Assembly: GCF_937616625.2 (NCBI RefSeq)
Contig: NC_065575.1
Span: 31,867,001 to 31,931,000 of the forward strand
Reading direction: 5' to 3'
Source of the DNA: Mercurialis annua
Taxonomy: Eukaryota > Streptophyta > Magnoliopsida > Malpighiales > Euphorbiaceae
Length of the DNA: 64,000 nucleotides
Below the pieces are notes generated by a model. It was not told the DNA's origin. It saw only the letters and a list, made by a program, of their open reading frames with translations, and made no database searches. Every line of letters starts with the position of its first letter. Position 1 is the stretch's first letter. Both the position numbers and the translations under genes were made by a program. Shown here in pieces: positions 11,376 to 23,917 of this stretch.

Positions 11376-13115
11376 AAACCTGCTAGATTTTTCTTTGACA
11401 AGCGTGGAACATGAAGAGGTAACCAATGTAATTATGCAGGGTTGAAAAATTGATATTCTGGGTTCCTCCATGTTCAAAATACATTTCAAATTGAAACTGC
11501 TTAGACAAGAACTTATCAAGTGGAGACAAAGGAGTAAGACAAACTCGAGAACCATAATTAATCAGCTCAACTCTTTGCTAGACTAGGCAAAGAACAAACC
11601 AACGGAGTTCATTGATTAGGAATCAGTTAGGGACATGGAGAAGCAACTCAGCAGGGAAAACATTGAAGAAGAACAATATTGGGCACAAAAATAAAGGCAG
11701 GATTGGCTCAGAAGTGGAGATAAAAATACCAAGTTTTTCCATGCCAAGACAAAGAAGAGACAGAGAATGAATGCCATTAATGGCATCCGGGACTCAACTG
11801 GCTCCTGGTGTACTAATCCAAAGGAGATTAATACTACAATCTTCTCTTTTTCAGGGACCGTTTAACTTCAAGAAACCCAACGGGAATTGCAAATGCCTTT
11901 GCAGGCTTGGATATGAAAGTTACAGATCACATGAATAATGATATGACTAAAACTGTTACTCCTGAAGAAGTGGCACATGCACTTTTTTCCATTCACCCAT
12001 CGAAAGCCCCAAAAGTATTTGGTTTCACTGGTTTCTTTTATCACAACTACTCGTACATTATAGGAGAGGAAATCACAAAATTAGTCATTGAATTCTTCAA
12101 CAGATGCAGATTCTTAAAGAGTTTAAATCATACAGTTATAACTCTAATCCCCAAAGAACAAGTTCCCACCTCAGTCAAGGATTTTAGACCAATCAATCTC
12201 TGCTCGGTGTACTACAAAATAATATCCAAAATTCTAACAACAAGGCTCCAAAAGGTATTACCTCTAATTATGGATGGGTCTCAAAATGCATTAATTCAAT
12301 TCGCTCTATATCCGATAATATCTCCGTTAACTAAAAACAAAAAACTCGGGTACAAACTCGTTTCTAGCCCTGAAATTGGATATCAACAAAACTTACGACA
12401 GAGTCGAATGGGAATATTTGAATCAAATTTTACAGACCTGGGGTTTTGATGAAAGGGTTATAGGCTGGATTTTGGAGTGTATCACTTCTATATCTTATTC
12501 GATTCTCATCAAAGGAGAACCTAAGGATTTCTTCCAACCATCAAGAGGACTCAGACAAGGAGAACCATTATCACTTCTGATTTTTGTCCTATGTGCAGAA
12601 GGGTTATCACACCTGATTAAGAGAGAAATTTCCAACCAGCAGTTAACAGGTATTAGACTCAATCATTTTTCCCATCTATTAGTCATTTGTTCTTTGCGGA
12701 TGACTCCATGATTTTTGCAAAGATTAACTCAAATACTTCAGAGGCTATAAGGAGAATTATGGATTCTTATGGCACTTGTAGTGGTCAGATCATAAACTTG
12801 GAAAAATCTTCGGTGTGTTTTAGTCGAAATACCGGTTCCTTAGTGCAGCAGAACATTTTGAGCAATCTGAAGCTATATCTTATAAAAGCGGAAGATAAAT
12901 ATTTAGGGCTCTCAACACAGATTCAACGCTCCAAAAATATAACCTTTGCAGGTCTGCTGACAACACTTCAAAATAAGCATAGTGGTTGGAAAGAGCAATT
13001 CTTATCCCAAGGGGAAAAGGAAATCCTGATTAAAGCTGTATTGATGGCCATCACAGTATATGCTATGATGTGCTTTTTTCTACCCAAGTCACTTTGTTCC
13101 CGTATCAATAGCTGA
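11376..13115 (+). pseudogene. LINE 1 ORF2: reverse transcriptase domain
   Basis: RT motifs in order: the degraded SKAPKVFGF (usually SKAPGPDGF) near 11999; RPINLCSVYYKIISKIL near 12188; DINKTYDRVEW near 12379; RGLRQGEPLS near 12547; and FFADDSMIF near 12690 (catalytic ADD present). The pieces lie in at least two frames (breaks near 12375 and 12690), and there are stops between 11376 and 11900. Family and order are clear, but the gene is dead. Confidence 0.88.
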
Positions 13116-14731
13116 ATAGCTCAGTTCTGGTGGGGACAACATGGGGGAGACAGAAGGATGGCTTGGATTGCATGGTCAAAAATATGCAAGAGTAAATGGT
13201 CAGGGGGACTTGGAATAAGAGATTTGGGAGCTTTCAACACTGATTTGCTTGCAAAGCAATGTTGGCAAATCCTTTCTAATCCAAACTCTGCTCTATTCCT
13301 TGTCCTAAAAAAGAAGATAATTTTGCAATTCATCCTTCTTAGAAGCCACGAGAGGATCTAACCCCTCTTGGGGATGGCAGAGCATTCTCAAGGGTATTGG
13401 AGTACTAATGCAATGGCAATGTAATAGTGGAACCCATAATAATATCCTAAATGATCCCTGGCTTCCAAGAGATGATGATTTCTACCTAAAACCACATCCT
13501 AATCTAAATGCGCAGGTGATGACATAGAAGGTAAGTGACCTAATAGACTATGCAGAGAATTATTGGAGGGATAACAAGGTTAGGTCCTTATTCAGAAGGG
13601 AAGATGCAAAAGTTATTTTGTTCATCCCTATTCCTCACTGTCTAGCGACGGATAGTTTGATATGGCACCATACACGAGATGGCAACTTTTCAGTTAAATA
13701 TGGATACTATATAGCATTAAAGGACAACCGGAGCCTAGATCATCCAATTTCTGAGGGTCCCAACCTAAATAAGCAAGAGTGGCAACTGCTATGGAAATTA
13801 AACATACCTAACAAAATCCGAGTTATTATCTGGAAAGCTTTCCACAAAGGGATTATTGTGGAAAAGGCGTTGAATCAGCGATTAAATAGTAACCTTTTTT
13901 GCCCTCACTGCTCAGAGGAAGAATCCATTTTCTGTATTTTTTGGGTGTCAGTTTGTGCAGCGTGTGTGGTTTCAGTCAGAGTTAGCACTTATTACAGGTG
14001 CAATCCTAGAGGAGCCTCTAGAAACAATATGAAAAAATATTTGTAAGAGTCTAGCTACACTCCCAAACGCATCCATTCCCTGTTTGTATTCGCCCTTTGG
14101 GGAATCTGGAAAGCAAGGAACTCAAAAAATTTCAAACAAGTTCCTTGGACTATAGATAAGACAATCATGTTTGACGGGCAAACCAGGAAAGAATTCATGG
14201 ATACGTAGGAGATGAATCTTCATAAGATTAGAACAACAGAGACATCTTTAGAAATCAAAAGAGAACATCCAGCTCAAATTATGGCCATCTGGCAAATTTG
14301 ATTTCTGTGTGTTGTGATGGAGGAGTAAATCAAGACCTCAAAGTTAACTCGGTGGCAGGACTAGCACGATCTACCTCCGGAGAGATTATGGGCAAATTTG
14401 CTAAATCCTATATAGAGGTATTTGGGACCCTGGGGTATTAGAATTTTTAGCCCTTAGGGATGCTGTTTTGTAGGCAAAAAGACATGCATGGCGAAATGTG
14501 ATTTTTGCTGGAGATGTCATTTAAGTGACCAACTCGATTAATTTAGTCAAATATCTGTTGGCTTTTTGTTGGGAACTCTGCCAAAACATATGGCTAAATT
14601 TAACCTCCTTCAAAAATTACCAAATCAGATGGATCAAAAGAAACAACAACAAAGAAGCTCAGTTGTTTGTTCAATTAGAAAAAGCGAAATTTCATCGATC
14701 TAGTGTCTTTTCTCCTAGTTTCTTTCCTTAG
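13116..14731 (+). pseudogene. LINE 1 ORF2: zf-RVT and RNase H region
   Basis: Downstream of RT comes the conserved AWIAWSKICKSKWSGGLGIRD stretch (about 13158-13220). The zinc-binding zf-RVT domain is at about 13780-13920 (WKLNIPNKIRVIIWKAFHKG, then CPHCSEE). An RNase H-like domain covers about 14300-14700, beginning CCDGGVN and ending in the IRWIKRNNNKEAQ block. LINE 2 lacks this last domain, so the two are different plant L1 lineages. Frameshifts and stops are many. I see no poly-A tail or target duplication; the 3' end is approximate. Confidence 0.78.
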
Positions 14732-14961
14732 AAGCTATCTTGGAAAACAAAAATTGGCTTTTTCTTAAAGTTTATCTTTTAAGTAAACTTTGCAAATTGA
14801 TTATAAGGTTGATATTAATATTGAATCAAATGTGTTATGAAATCGTCATTTTTAAATGCATGGTATTATAATTTGATAACATTTCTTTTAGTGTTAGATT
14901 TGAGCTGCTCAAGAAAAGTCAAACCTTTGCTTTACTAATCGATAGAAACCATTTAAAATAG

Positions 14962-15265
14962 GGTTAATGTCATAAAAACTCACCAAATTTACATGTTTTC
15001 TCATTTTAATCACGAATAAATTTTCTCATTTTCATGCACGAACTATCACTTTTTCTCAAATTCATACATGGTGCTGAGGTGTCACGGTTCCATTGGTGTA
15101 ATTCACTGAAGTGGAGATCATTTTATACCAATGAATGAGTGACACCTCAGCACCGTGCATGAATTTGAGAAAAAGTGGTAGTGCGTGCATGAAAATGAGA
15201 AAATTTAAATGTGTGATTGAAATGAGAAAACGTGTAATGATTGTGATTTTTTTTGACATTAATCC
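14962..15265. mobile_element. Mutator-like MITE with long inverted arms
   Basis: About 120-bp arms are inverted copies of each other: GGTTAATGTCATAAAAA at the left, and the reverse complement of TTTTTTTTGACATTAATCC at the right. Both arms share blocks such as TTTTCTCATTTTCATGCAC and GCTGAGGTGTCAC. The loop around 15090-15130 is unpaired. Flanks TTAAAATAG and TTAAAAAAT agree at 7 of 9 positions, fitting an aged 9-bp duplication. There is no coding sequence. Confidence 0.8.
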
Positions 15266-16565
15266 TTAAAAAATGTATCAACTTAAGATTGTAGAAATTA
15301 ATTGGATCTGGAATTCCGATCTCTGGATGTACTTGGAATGGACTTCTCACTGGCAACTTGATATCAATATATTCTAAGATCAAAACTACTTTAAAATTCA
15401 CAAAGTCTAACGAATCAAATATATAATTATACATGACCAATGTCAAGACATGAGCACAGTGGCGGACACATTCTGTTTATTTTATTTTATTTTCATCTCT
15501 TTCACATTGATTTGAACGTCATTATAGACATCCAAAAGTTTTTTACGATATTCATTTGATATTTGTTTTCTTTAAGACTTAATCCTCCCCTAGAAACTAA
15601 TCATCCGAATAATCAATGATTTATAATAGCTAAATTTTTTTAAAAATATTAATTATAATAAATTTATATATTTTGAATAAAAACTATAATAATAACTCAA
15701 TGAGAAGCAAAGCACAAAAACATTTTAAAATAGGACAAATTTTATAACCCGGTTTAAAATAAAAGGAAACAATGATCAATAAATATTAAAAATTAGCTTC
15801 ACATATATGATTTAGACTAATTAATATTTTTAGAAGTTGGTTAATTTAAAATAATCAATAAATCCCTAAGACACATGTGAGTTTGTAAAACGCTCTCTTA
15901 ATTTAAGCGAGGTCGAGACTGTATTCAGGTATGCAACCGTTTAAAATTTATAATTAGAGCTTGCCACCCGTAAGAAACCTACACAGTTCAAATGAGATTC
16001 ATTTCCAAACACCTATGTACTAAAAAAATGACCCCGTTTTTGATCACACGGTTTCGCTATTAATTTCAACATTTTTTTTATTTTATGATAATTACATTCG
16101 AACAATAAATAAAATAATAAAAAATAAAGTAACATTTTATATTTATAACTTTTTTGTGTTTGATTAGACTATTTTTAGAGAACATAAGTTTTTGTAATAG
16201 TATATAAATATTTGTTATTTTTTTATAATAATTATTAGAGTTCATCAATAAAGGCAGATTTAGGAAGAGTTTATGATAGACAACTGTTCAATTTATTATT
16301 TAGATTTTTTTTAAAAAAATAAATATAGAATTTAATATTATAATTTTTTCGCTTTAATTGTTTTAATATTATCTATTGAAAAATTTATCTATTTTCAATT
16401 TCATCTATCTTGCAATTTTTTAATATTTATTTTATAAAACAATTCTCAATTTACCATTGTTCATAACCTATCACGACGACCATATACATACAGAAGACAA
16501 GCTGCTCATGTAGATCATACACCCATTGATGCTAAATCCATGAAAGCTTAGTTTAGTTCAGCAGG
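15266..16565. other. AT-rich spacer, no feature seen
   Basis: No open frame or repeat that I can support. Long A/T runs dominate from about 15620 to 16450. Confidence 0.6.
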
Positions 16566-16960
16566 TGTGATACTCCGTAAGTTTTAATTATTAAAATAAA
16601 TTATGTAAGATGATTTGGATAATCGAGATTATAAAAAATATTATTTAAATTTGAATTGAGAATTTAACTATCCTGTGGAGTTAATTAAAATTATTGGATC
16701 ATAAAAAATAAATTTTAAAATTTTTAGTTAAAAAAGTGAGTTTAAGCGGAACTGGCAATAAATATAAAAAAACTAAAATAATATAAATTAAAAGTCTCTG
16801 AATAATAATTTTGAGATTATTATATGCAATATAATATTTGAAATTGATTGGCAATATTTTGTCGAAAAATGAGTCAATTTTATAATTAGCTTCAGTAGAA
16901 TGTTTAAAACTCAGGGTTAAAGTACTAAAAAGTCCCTAAATAAAGGCCCTTTTGTATAAA
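16566..16960 (+). mobile_element. Possible LTR 5' fragment (relic)
   Basis: TGTGATACTCCGTAAG at 16566 resembles the TGTAATACCCCGTATG start of LTR C, followed by AT-rich U3-like sequence and a GTTTAAGCGG block like the TTAAAGCGG of LTR C. No 3' end or duplication is found before LINE 2 begins, so it would be a truncated copy. Weak call. Confidence 0.35.
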
Positions 16961-17010
16961 GAAATCAAACAAACCCCTCTCTTCTCCTTAAGCTCACGTT
17001 CTTTGCTTCA

Positions 17011-18257
17011 ATGGCGAGAAAGAAACCTATGAAAAAGGTTAGTGTGACTAATGGCTCAGTTCAAGCGACAGATTCTGATAATGCGGTGATCAATCATGAA
17101 GGTACTGATGTAGATTCTGGAATTGTTGAAGTTTTAGGTGCTGAAAGTATTGCGAAAGCCTAATTTGGAGAAATCTGGTGATAATCTGGATTTGAATCCA
17201 GAAGTTGTGGCTAATAATCCAATTGAGGAGAATAATGTGAGCGTCCAGATTGAGGAGACTCCAAAAACATGGAGAGCTCTCTTTCCTGAGAATCGATTAA
17301 GGAGTACTTCTGGCGAACTTAAATTTGTTCCTCCTGCTGTGAAAGATGGGAATAGATTTGTTAGTTTCAATACGGATGAAACGGTTAAGGAAGAATCCAA
17401 GTGGAAGAATGTAATTGTAGGGTGTGTGTTGGGCATATTTCCAAAGTATGAGAGAATTGTTTCATTTGTGAAGAACGGATGGGGTAAAAATGGATTGAGG
17501 AATGTGGTAAGGATTAATGCTTCTATGTTTCTATTTGAATTTGATACTGAAGAGGATTGTAAGAATGTGATTGGCTCTGGTCCATACACTTTTGATCAGA
17601 GACCCCTTATGCTGAGGAAATGGCACCCTAGGATGTCTATGGATCCTAATGAGATTAAAACTGTTCCTGTATGGATTCAGTTACCTGGTCTTCCCTGGGA
17701 ATTCTGGTCTCCTGGGATTTTGAGTAAAATTGGCAGTTTCTGTGGTACACCTCTTTTTTGGATCAGTGCACTGTGCATAGAACTAGACTGGCGTATGCCA
17801 GAATGCTTGTGGAAATGGAAGTGTTTGGGGAGTTTCCTGAGTCTGTTAGTCTACAGGATGAGAATGGGATTAGCTATAAGCAGAGGATTGTATACGAATG
17901 GAAGCCATTGTTTTGTGATATTTGCAAGAAATTGGGGCATTCAAAGAATTATTGTAGAATGAATAAAGATGTTATGGTACTGGGAAAACAAAAAAGCAGA
18001 ATGAAACAAGGAAGGTGTTACAGGATGCTATAATGGAGGAAATTGTTACTGAGTGTATAACTGAGGAGGTTCATGTTGAACAGACTGTGAAAAAGAGCAG
18101 CATTGCAGTAGAGGAGGTAATTTCAAACCCTTTTACTCCATTACAGAATTTAGATCAGAATGTTATGCATAAGGTTGGATCAAAAAGTAGTGCAAAGGTT
18201 ATTGGAGTTATTGGTGAAGGCGGGGGGAGACCTGCCAAACCTTTCAACATTACATGA
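17011..18257 (+). pseudogene. LINE 2 ORF1 (nucleic-acid-binding protein), frameshifted
   Basis: The start codon at 17011 (MARKKPMKK) follows a C/T-rich leader. The frame breaks near 17155, 17755 and 18010. The DUF4283-like core is at about 17400-17640 (SFVKNGWGK, FEFDTEEDCKNVI), then PVWIQLPGLPWEFW (about 17670), and a complete CCHC zinc knuckle CDICKKLGHSKNYC near 17920. The last frame ends at the TGA of an ATGA overlap (18254-18257) whose ATG starts ORF2, the layout expected for reinitiation-type translation. With three frameshifts the protein is not made as a whole. Confidence 0.85.
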
Positions 18258-20635
18258 TAGTGTGCTGGAACATTAGAGGGATAAATAATGCCCTCAAACA
18301 ATCAGAGATCATTTCTTTGATTGCTTCTTGCAGGTTGAATTTAATTTGTTTAGTAGAAACTAGAGTCAATAAAACTCAGTTTGATAGTGTTTGGTTTAAG
18401 ATGAAAGCTAAACTAAATAGCTGGGATATTGTGCATAACTACAGTTGTTCTAGCATGGGGAGAATTTGGATTCTCTATAATAAAAATGTTGTCTCTGTTA
18501 GTTGTCTTATTTCTAATAACTAGTTTGTTCATTGCAAAGTGGATATGGAAGGGAACAGTTTCTGTATGACAGTGGTCTATGGATCTTATATTGCTGAGGA
18601 TAGAAGGGATCTTTGGAAGCATATAAGTATGATAAGTAATCAAATGTGTGAGAGTTGGTTGGTTTTAGGGGATTTTAATGCAGTTATGAATGACAGTAAC
18701 AGATTAGGAGGGAATAGAGTTGATGATCAAGCAGCTGATGAGTTTAAAGCTTGTGTAAATAGTGCAAATCTGCTAGAGTTGAAGAATGTTGGTAGTAGCT
18801 TTACTTGGACTAATAACCAGATGGGAGTGAATAGAATTTGGAGGAAGTTAGATTGGGTGTTTGTTAATGACTTATGGCTTAATCAATGGACTGGCTCCTT
18901 CTATGAAATTAGAAGTCCAGGGATATCAGATCATTCTCCTTTAATGGTTAACATTCTAAATAGGAGAGGGGACAGAAAAGTTGTTTTCAGATTCTTTAAT
19001 GTCTGGTGTGAACACCATTCTTTTTTGAAAATTGTTGAGGAAGGATGGAAGATAAGGGTCACTGGCTGTCAAATGTATAAAGTCTATTAGAAGCTTAAGC
19101 ATCTGAAGAGTGAGCTGAGAAAATTAAACAAGCAAGAGTTTCATGAAATTTCAGTATAAGTTAAGCAAATCAGGGGTATGCTTGAGAGACTCCAAGAGGA
19201 CTTGATTAAAGATCCTTTTAATGAAGTTTTACAAGAAGAAGAAAGAGGTATTGCTAAGCATTTTCAGAAGTTATTGGCATGGGAAGAGAATATTCTGAGA
19301 CAAAAGTCAAGAGCCTTATGGATTAAACTTGGTGATCACAACACTAAATTTTTCCACAGGAGTTTGAAGCAAAGACAGAACAGAATGAGAATAGTCAATC
19401 TGAAAATGAGTGATGGTTCCTTCTGTAGTGATCTTGAGAGTATCAAGACTGAAATTGTGAGGCATTATGAATCTTCAATTGGTTCTATATCCACAAGACA
19501 CAGTGTTAATCCAACTGTCTTCTCATAAGGTTATATTCTGTCTGATGATGACAAGAATGTTCTTGATAGTGATTTTACTGCCATGGAAATAAAAGAAGCC
19601 ATTTTCTCTATTAAAGATGACAAAGCACTAGGGCCTGATGGTTATAGTAGTGTTTTTTTCAAGAAGTCTTGGGGTATAATAGGGGATGATGTTAAAGCAA
19701 TCTCTGACTTTTTGAGAACTGGGCATATGCTGAGACAAGTCAACTCTACAACTATCTCTTTGATTCCTAAAATTGCAGCTCCTGAGTCTATCAATGACTA
19801 AAGGCCTATCTCGTGTTGTAATGTGATCTACAAGGGTATCTCTAAGGTACTGACAAAGAGGCTTAGCAGAATTATTAGTAAGATAGTTAATCCCTGTCAA
19901 TCTGCATTTGTTCCAGGGAGGAGTATTGCTAATAATATTCTCCTAGCTCATGAGATAGTTAGGAATTATCACAGGGGAAAAAGGAACTCATGTGCAATCA
20001 AAGTGGATCTTCAGAAAGCATATGATTCAGTTGCTTGGGATTTTATTGAAGAAACCATGATTAGGTATAGATTTCCTCAAAGATCCATCAAACTGGTTAT
20101 GACCTGTGTAAGAACAGCCATGTTCTCCATAATGATTAATGGTGAAACTTCAGGATACTTTCCAGGAGGGAAAGGGCTTAGACAAGGGGACCCAATTTCC
20201 CCCTTGCTTTTTGTTCTGTGCATGGAGTTCTTCACTAGGAATATGATAAGGAACACCAAAGAGGGGTCTGGGTTTCAATATCATAAAAGATGCAAATCCC
20301 TTATGTTATCTCACCTCATCTTTGCAGATGATCTCTTCATATTCTGCAATGGTGACATTGGGTCTATAAATATCATTAAAAAGTCTATTAATGAGTTCAC
20401 CATAAGTTCCGGTCTTACCCCAAACCAACAGAAGAGCTCCATCTACTTCAATGGTCCTTCTGGTAGTTTAAAGAATGATATTCTATCCAACTTAGGGTTT
20501 CAAGAAGGTATACTTCCCATAAAGTATTTGGGACTCCCTCTAATCACTTCAAGACTCTCTAAAGTCCATTGTCAAAGCTTAATAGATAGAATCACCAGCA
20601 GAATTGCTTCTTGGACTTCCAAAAGCCTTTCTTAT
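18254..20635 (+). pseudogene. LINE 2 ORF2, first part (endonuclease and RT), cut by element C
   Basis: All of ORF2 stays in one frame from the ATG at 18254 to 20635, broken only by in-frame stops at 18521, 19088, 19157, 19526 and 19799. The AP endonuclease (18254-18950) has VCWNIRGINN, VLGDFNAV and SDHSPLMVN. RT motifs: ALGPDGYSSVFFKKSW (19625), [13 protein letters not shown] (20002), [15 protein letters not shown] (20171) and [11 protein letters not shown] (20314, catalytic ADD intact). The frame stops at TAT (20633-20635), the last codon of the CTTAT target duplication, and continues in phase at 35790. Confidence 0.92.
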
Positions 20636-22858
20636 TGTAATACCCCGTATGTCTGACGTTGCCAAAGTAAGCAACGTGCCTAAATTTAAACAGTTAAAGC
20701 GGCCAGAAAAGGAATTATCGAAAAATAATTAAATAAAAGAAGACCCGATTAGGTCGATATTGAGATTTTAATAAGAAAATCTCAATATTAAAATTCCATA
20801 AAGAAAATGGGATTATACTCAAAAAGGAAAATATGAAAAGATGGATAAAGTGCACTTAAACTCGAAAATTGGAAAATAAGGCTTTAATTCCCGGAAAATA
20901 GAAATTTAATGTTATTGACGGGAATTAGTATTTATAAAAATAATATTGATAAATTGATTATCGATAAGTATTAAAATGAGAATTGGACGAAAAAGTTGGA
21001 AAAAGTACATTTTAGCTCAAAATGGAATTTGAGCGTTTTTAGCCGAAAATTGCTAAAATAAACTATTGGAAATAGAAATATGAGATATTAAGGTGATATT
21101 ATTTATTTGGATATGAATAATATAAAATTTATCGTGTTCGAACGATTAAGCGATCGACGGACTAAATTGGACGAAAGAAAAGTTAGAAATTAGAGGTTGA
21201 GGAGGTGGCAAACTGAAGGACTAAAAGAGACTTTTGCCTCACCTATTTAAGCCACTTGCATATGAGTTTAAACTCAGAAAACACCATATTCTCAGCCAAG
21301 AAATAGATCAAATTCGTCATCTTCATCAAGTCCATGGAAGAAAGTTTCAAAGTATGATATCTTCTTCATTTGAGGTCCGATTGAGGCGATTCTTGCGGCC
21401 ACGGAACGGGGACGGAAATCTATACACATCTACACCTATAAATCAAGGTGAGGAGATCAGATTTTCATTAGGGTTTATGGATATAATTTCGGGTTTGATT
21501 GATTAATTAGGGGTTTTGTATAATTGATGTTCATAGGTTATTGTGAGCTTGTGTTAAGGAGTTTGATGGTGATTCTTGGAGCTAGGACCATTTGGTTTGA
21601 TGAACAATCAAGGTGAGCCTTCAAAACTGAAATTAGCTATGTTTGTTGATGAAGCTTGATGATGATTCGGTTTTGTATTCGGCAAAGATATAATATTCAA
21701 GTGTTGAGAATCATGTTGTTATGCTTGATTATTGATTGAATTTTTAACATGACTATGGCCTTAAGATTTCAGCTATGGTTAAGGTTAGGGGTATAAGAGT
21801 TAAAATGATAAGTACATGATTTGATTAAGAATCATTAGGGCTGAATTAGAGTTGAAATTGATTGAGTAACGTTGAATGGAAATTTGGATGGAAAATAATG
21901 GTAGTATTCGGCCTAGGTAAGAAATCAATGTTCAAATGAGTTTAAGTCGATGATAATGGAATAAATAGAGGCTGAAGTAAATGGTATAATGTTGCGTATA
22001 TAGACTTTTAATCGACCAAAACATTAAAGAGATAACTTGAGAATTTGACGATGTTGCTGGAATTTTTGCGCTGCAAAACAGCCATGTTGCAAGGGCAATA
22101 TCTCAAGCTATATAGCTCCAAATTAAGTTCCGTTTGTTGGTACGGAAACTTAAGGATGTCGTTTATAAATGTCTAAGTTTAAGTTTCTGCTAGTTTGGCC
22201 TCTAAATGGCTCAAATAATTCAGAACATTATGTTGCGTATAGCAGCTCTGCAATTTGGACAGCCCCAAGTTATTAACTTTAGAGCCAAATTCCGACACCT
22301 TCGGGTGCTAATTTCAGTCCGAGACCTAAATGAAAGTTATAGGCGACGTTCTGAATTTTAAGAATGTCAATTTTGTTTTGGGGTCGGACTGTTTTAAGTA
22401 AACGGTTTCAATAGCCGAAGTTGGCTAGAAACCTAGTTTTGGATTAATTAATTATAGTTAGATTGTAATTAATTCGAGTTACTATCGAATTTGTGTAGAC
22501 TTGACGAGGCGACTACAAATGGAACCCGGAATTTACAGAACGCGACATCGCTTAGTTAGTATCAGAGATTATGGATAGCAAGCGGTGATTATATTTTACT
22601 CACTCTTATTATCGTATAAAAAATTATTTTATATATACTATATATTATTATTATTAAATGCATCGCATTAGTTATTTGAGTTGAATTGTTTGATTTGGAT
22701 TGTTGGTATATGATTGAATTATATTCAATTTGTTTGTTTATGGAGTGAACTACATTGTATTGGATTGACTTGTTTGATATATGAATTGTATTACTTTGCT
22801 TATGACTTGTCAATTATTTGCCAATGTGAGTTTCTATATGATCCGAAGAAACGAGCTA

Positions 22859-22877
22859 CCTATTGGGCGTCAATAGG
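22859..22877 (+). repeat. Conserved 19-nt hairpin CCTATTG/CAATAGG
   Basis: CCTATTGGGCGTCAATAGG: a perfect 7-bp stem with a 5-nt loop, preceded by GATCCGAAGAAACGAGCTA. The same site recurs in the 3' LTR (34726-34744), LTR D (51321-51339) and, inverted, LTR E (54264-54282, loop ACGCC). Weaker forms are in A (714-732), B (about 1980), F (about 58073) and G (59765-59783). Confidence 0.8.
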
Positions 22878-23015
22878 CCGTGTGATCACCGGTGTTTATG
22901 AAAGTCTAGATATTCGTACATAGATACGTTGATATGAGCTCATTAAATGTTGATCATATTTATGATTATGAAATGGAATATGTTTGGGTATCGAAAAGGA
23001 GGATTATAATTGTGG

Positions 23016-23198
23016 CAGATACGAGGTAACTCGGTTGAACTATCTCGGGACCCGTATCTGGTGGGTAACTCGGTCGAACTATCTCGGGACCCACAATTTG
23101 GGATTAAGTAGTGGCATGATGTAACTCGGTTGAACTATCTCGGGACTATGCCACGTGGTAGCGGGTAACTCGGTCGAACTATCTCGGGACCCGGCCAC
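23016..23198 (+). repeat. Four-hairpin array with constant loop motif (5' LTR of C)
   Basis: Four units, each a loop containing GGTYGAACTATCTCGGGA enclosed by its own complementary arms: CAGATACG/CGTATCTG (23016-23060), GTGGGT/ACCCAC (23061-23094), GTGGCAT/ATGCCAC (23111-23154) and GTGG..GCGGGT/ACCCG.GCCAC (23155-23198). The loop is nearly constant while the arms differ from unit to unit. The same array is in the 3' LTR at 34883-35065. Confidence 0.88.
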
Positions 23199-23917
23199 TC
23201 TGACGATATGATTCGAATATGATTCGGATTAGGAGAGGTTAAGGAGTTTAAGATTAAGGTTTCGATCGGATCAAATACTTGTCTTAAGTGAATTGTTTGC
23301 AATTGCTGTGATTGTATATGTTGGAATGGTTTGAAAATGTGATTGTATATATATGTTTTAAAAAATATTTTAAGTGCGATGCTTATTTTGATAATATGGT
23401 AAGTAAAGTATAACTCACTCAGCTTAATAGCTGACCCCCAAATAGTGTGTTTTTCAGGTGCCTAGATTCTAGACGTGGCTAGAAGTCCGTCTTTGACCGG
23501 AAGTCCCTTTGGCTATGTACAATCCCGACTTCCGTAGATGCTGCAGTAGTATGATGTCTGACCAGTGTCGTGGCCTATTACAGCAGTGAAATTTTATATG
23601 GTTTATAGTTAATGTCTGTTGTGTATATGAGGTCTGGCTACAATAGTTATCACGGAGGTAAATTCCCGTGATGTAATTTTGACATAGTGGTTTATGCCGG
23701 GTTAATACGTTTATGATACGGAAACGATAAGTCCGAGCACGTTGTATGGTTTTACCACTGTATATAAATGTATCTTTGTTTAAATGTTGTGTTTGTAAAG
23801 TCATTGTATGATTGTTTATTGCGAAAAAGTCTTAGAATTTCAGGCTTGCTACGGGTTTCGGAACTATAATTCCCATTCCCTAGCGCCGGTCGCGGCCCTC
23901 GATTTTGGGTCGTGACA

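Larger units (their letters stand above)
20636..23917 (+). mobile_element. 5' LTR of element C
   Basis: TG...CA termini (TGTAATACCCCG to CGTGACA). A TATA-like CTATTTAAG is at 21243-21251. A splice-donor-like CAAG/GTGAGG follows about 200 bp downstream, at 21445-21452. Downstream are the UUCG hairpin (22296-22307), the CCTATTG hairpin (22859-22877), the four-hairpin array (23016-23198) and the conserved terminal box (about 23850-23917). A 90-codon frame at 21234-21506 recurs in the 3' LTR, but only because the LTRs are copies; it matches no family I know. Confidence 0.93.

Noticed and set aside
13121..13333. Antisense frames over LINE 1
   Set aside because: Shadows of LINE ORF2 sequence, as also at 19628-19900, 20077-20259 and 36200-36995.
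21234..21506. 90-codon frame repeated at 33101-33373
   Set aside because: Its repetition is explained by the two LTRs of one element. It is not visibly conserved as protein in LTR D.
23016..23198. CRISPR-like look of regularly repeated motifs with variable flanks
   Set aside because: The variable parts are complementary arms of hairpins, not unrelated spacers, and the array lies in plant LTRs with no cas genes.
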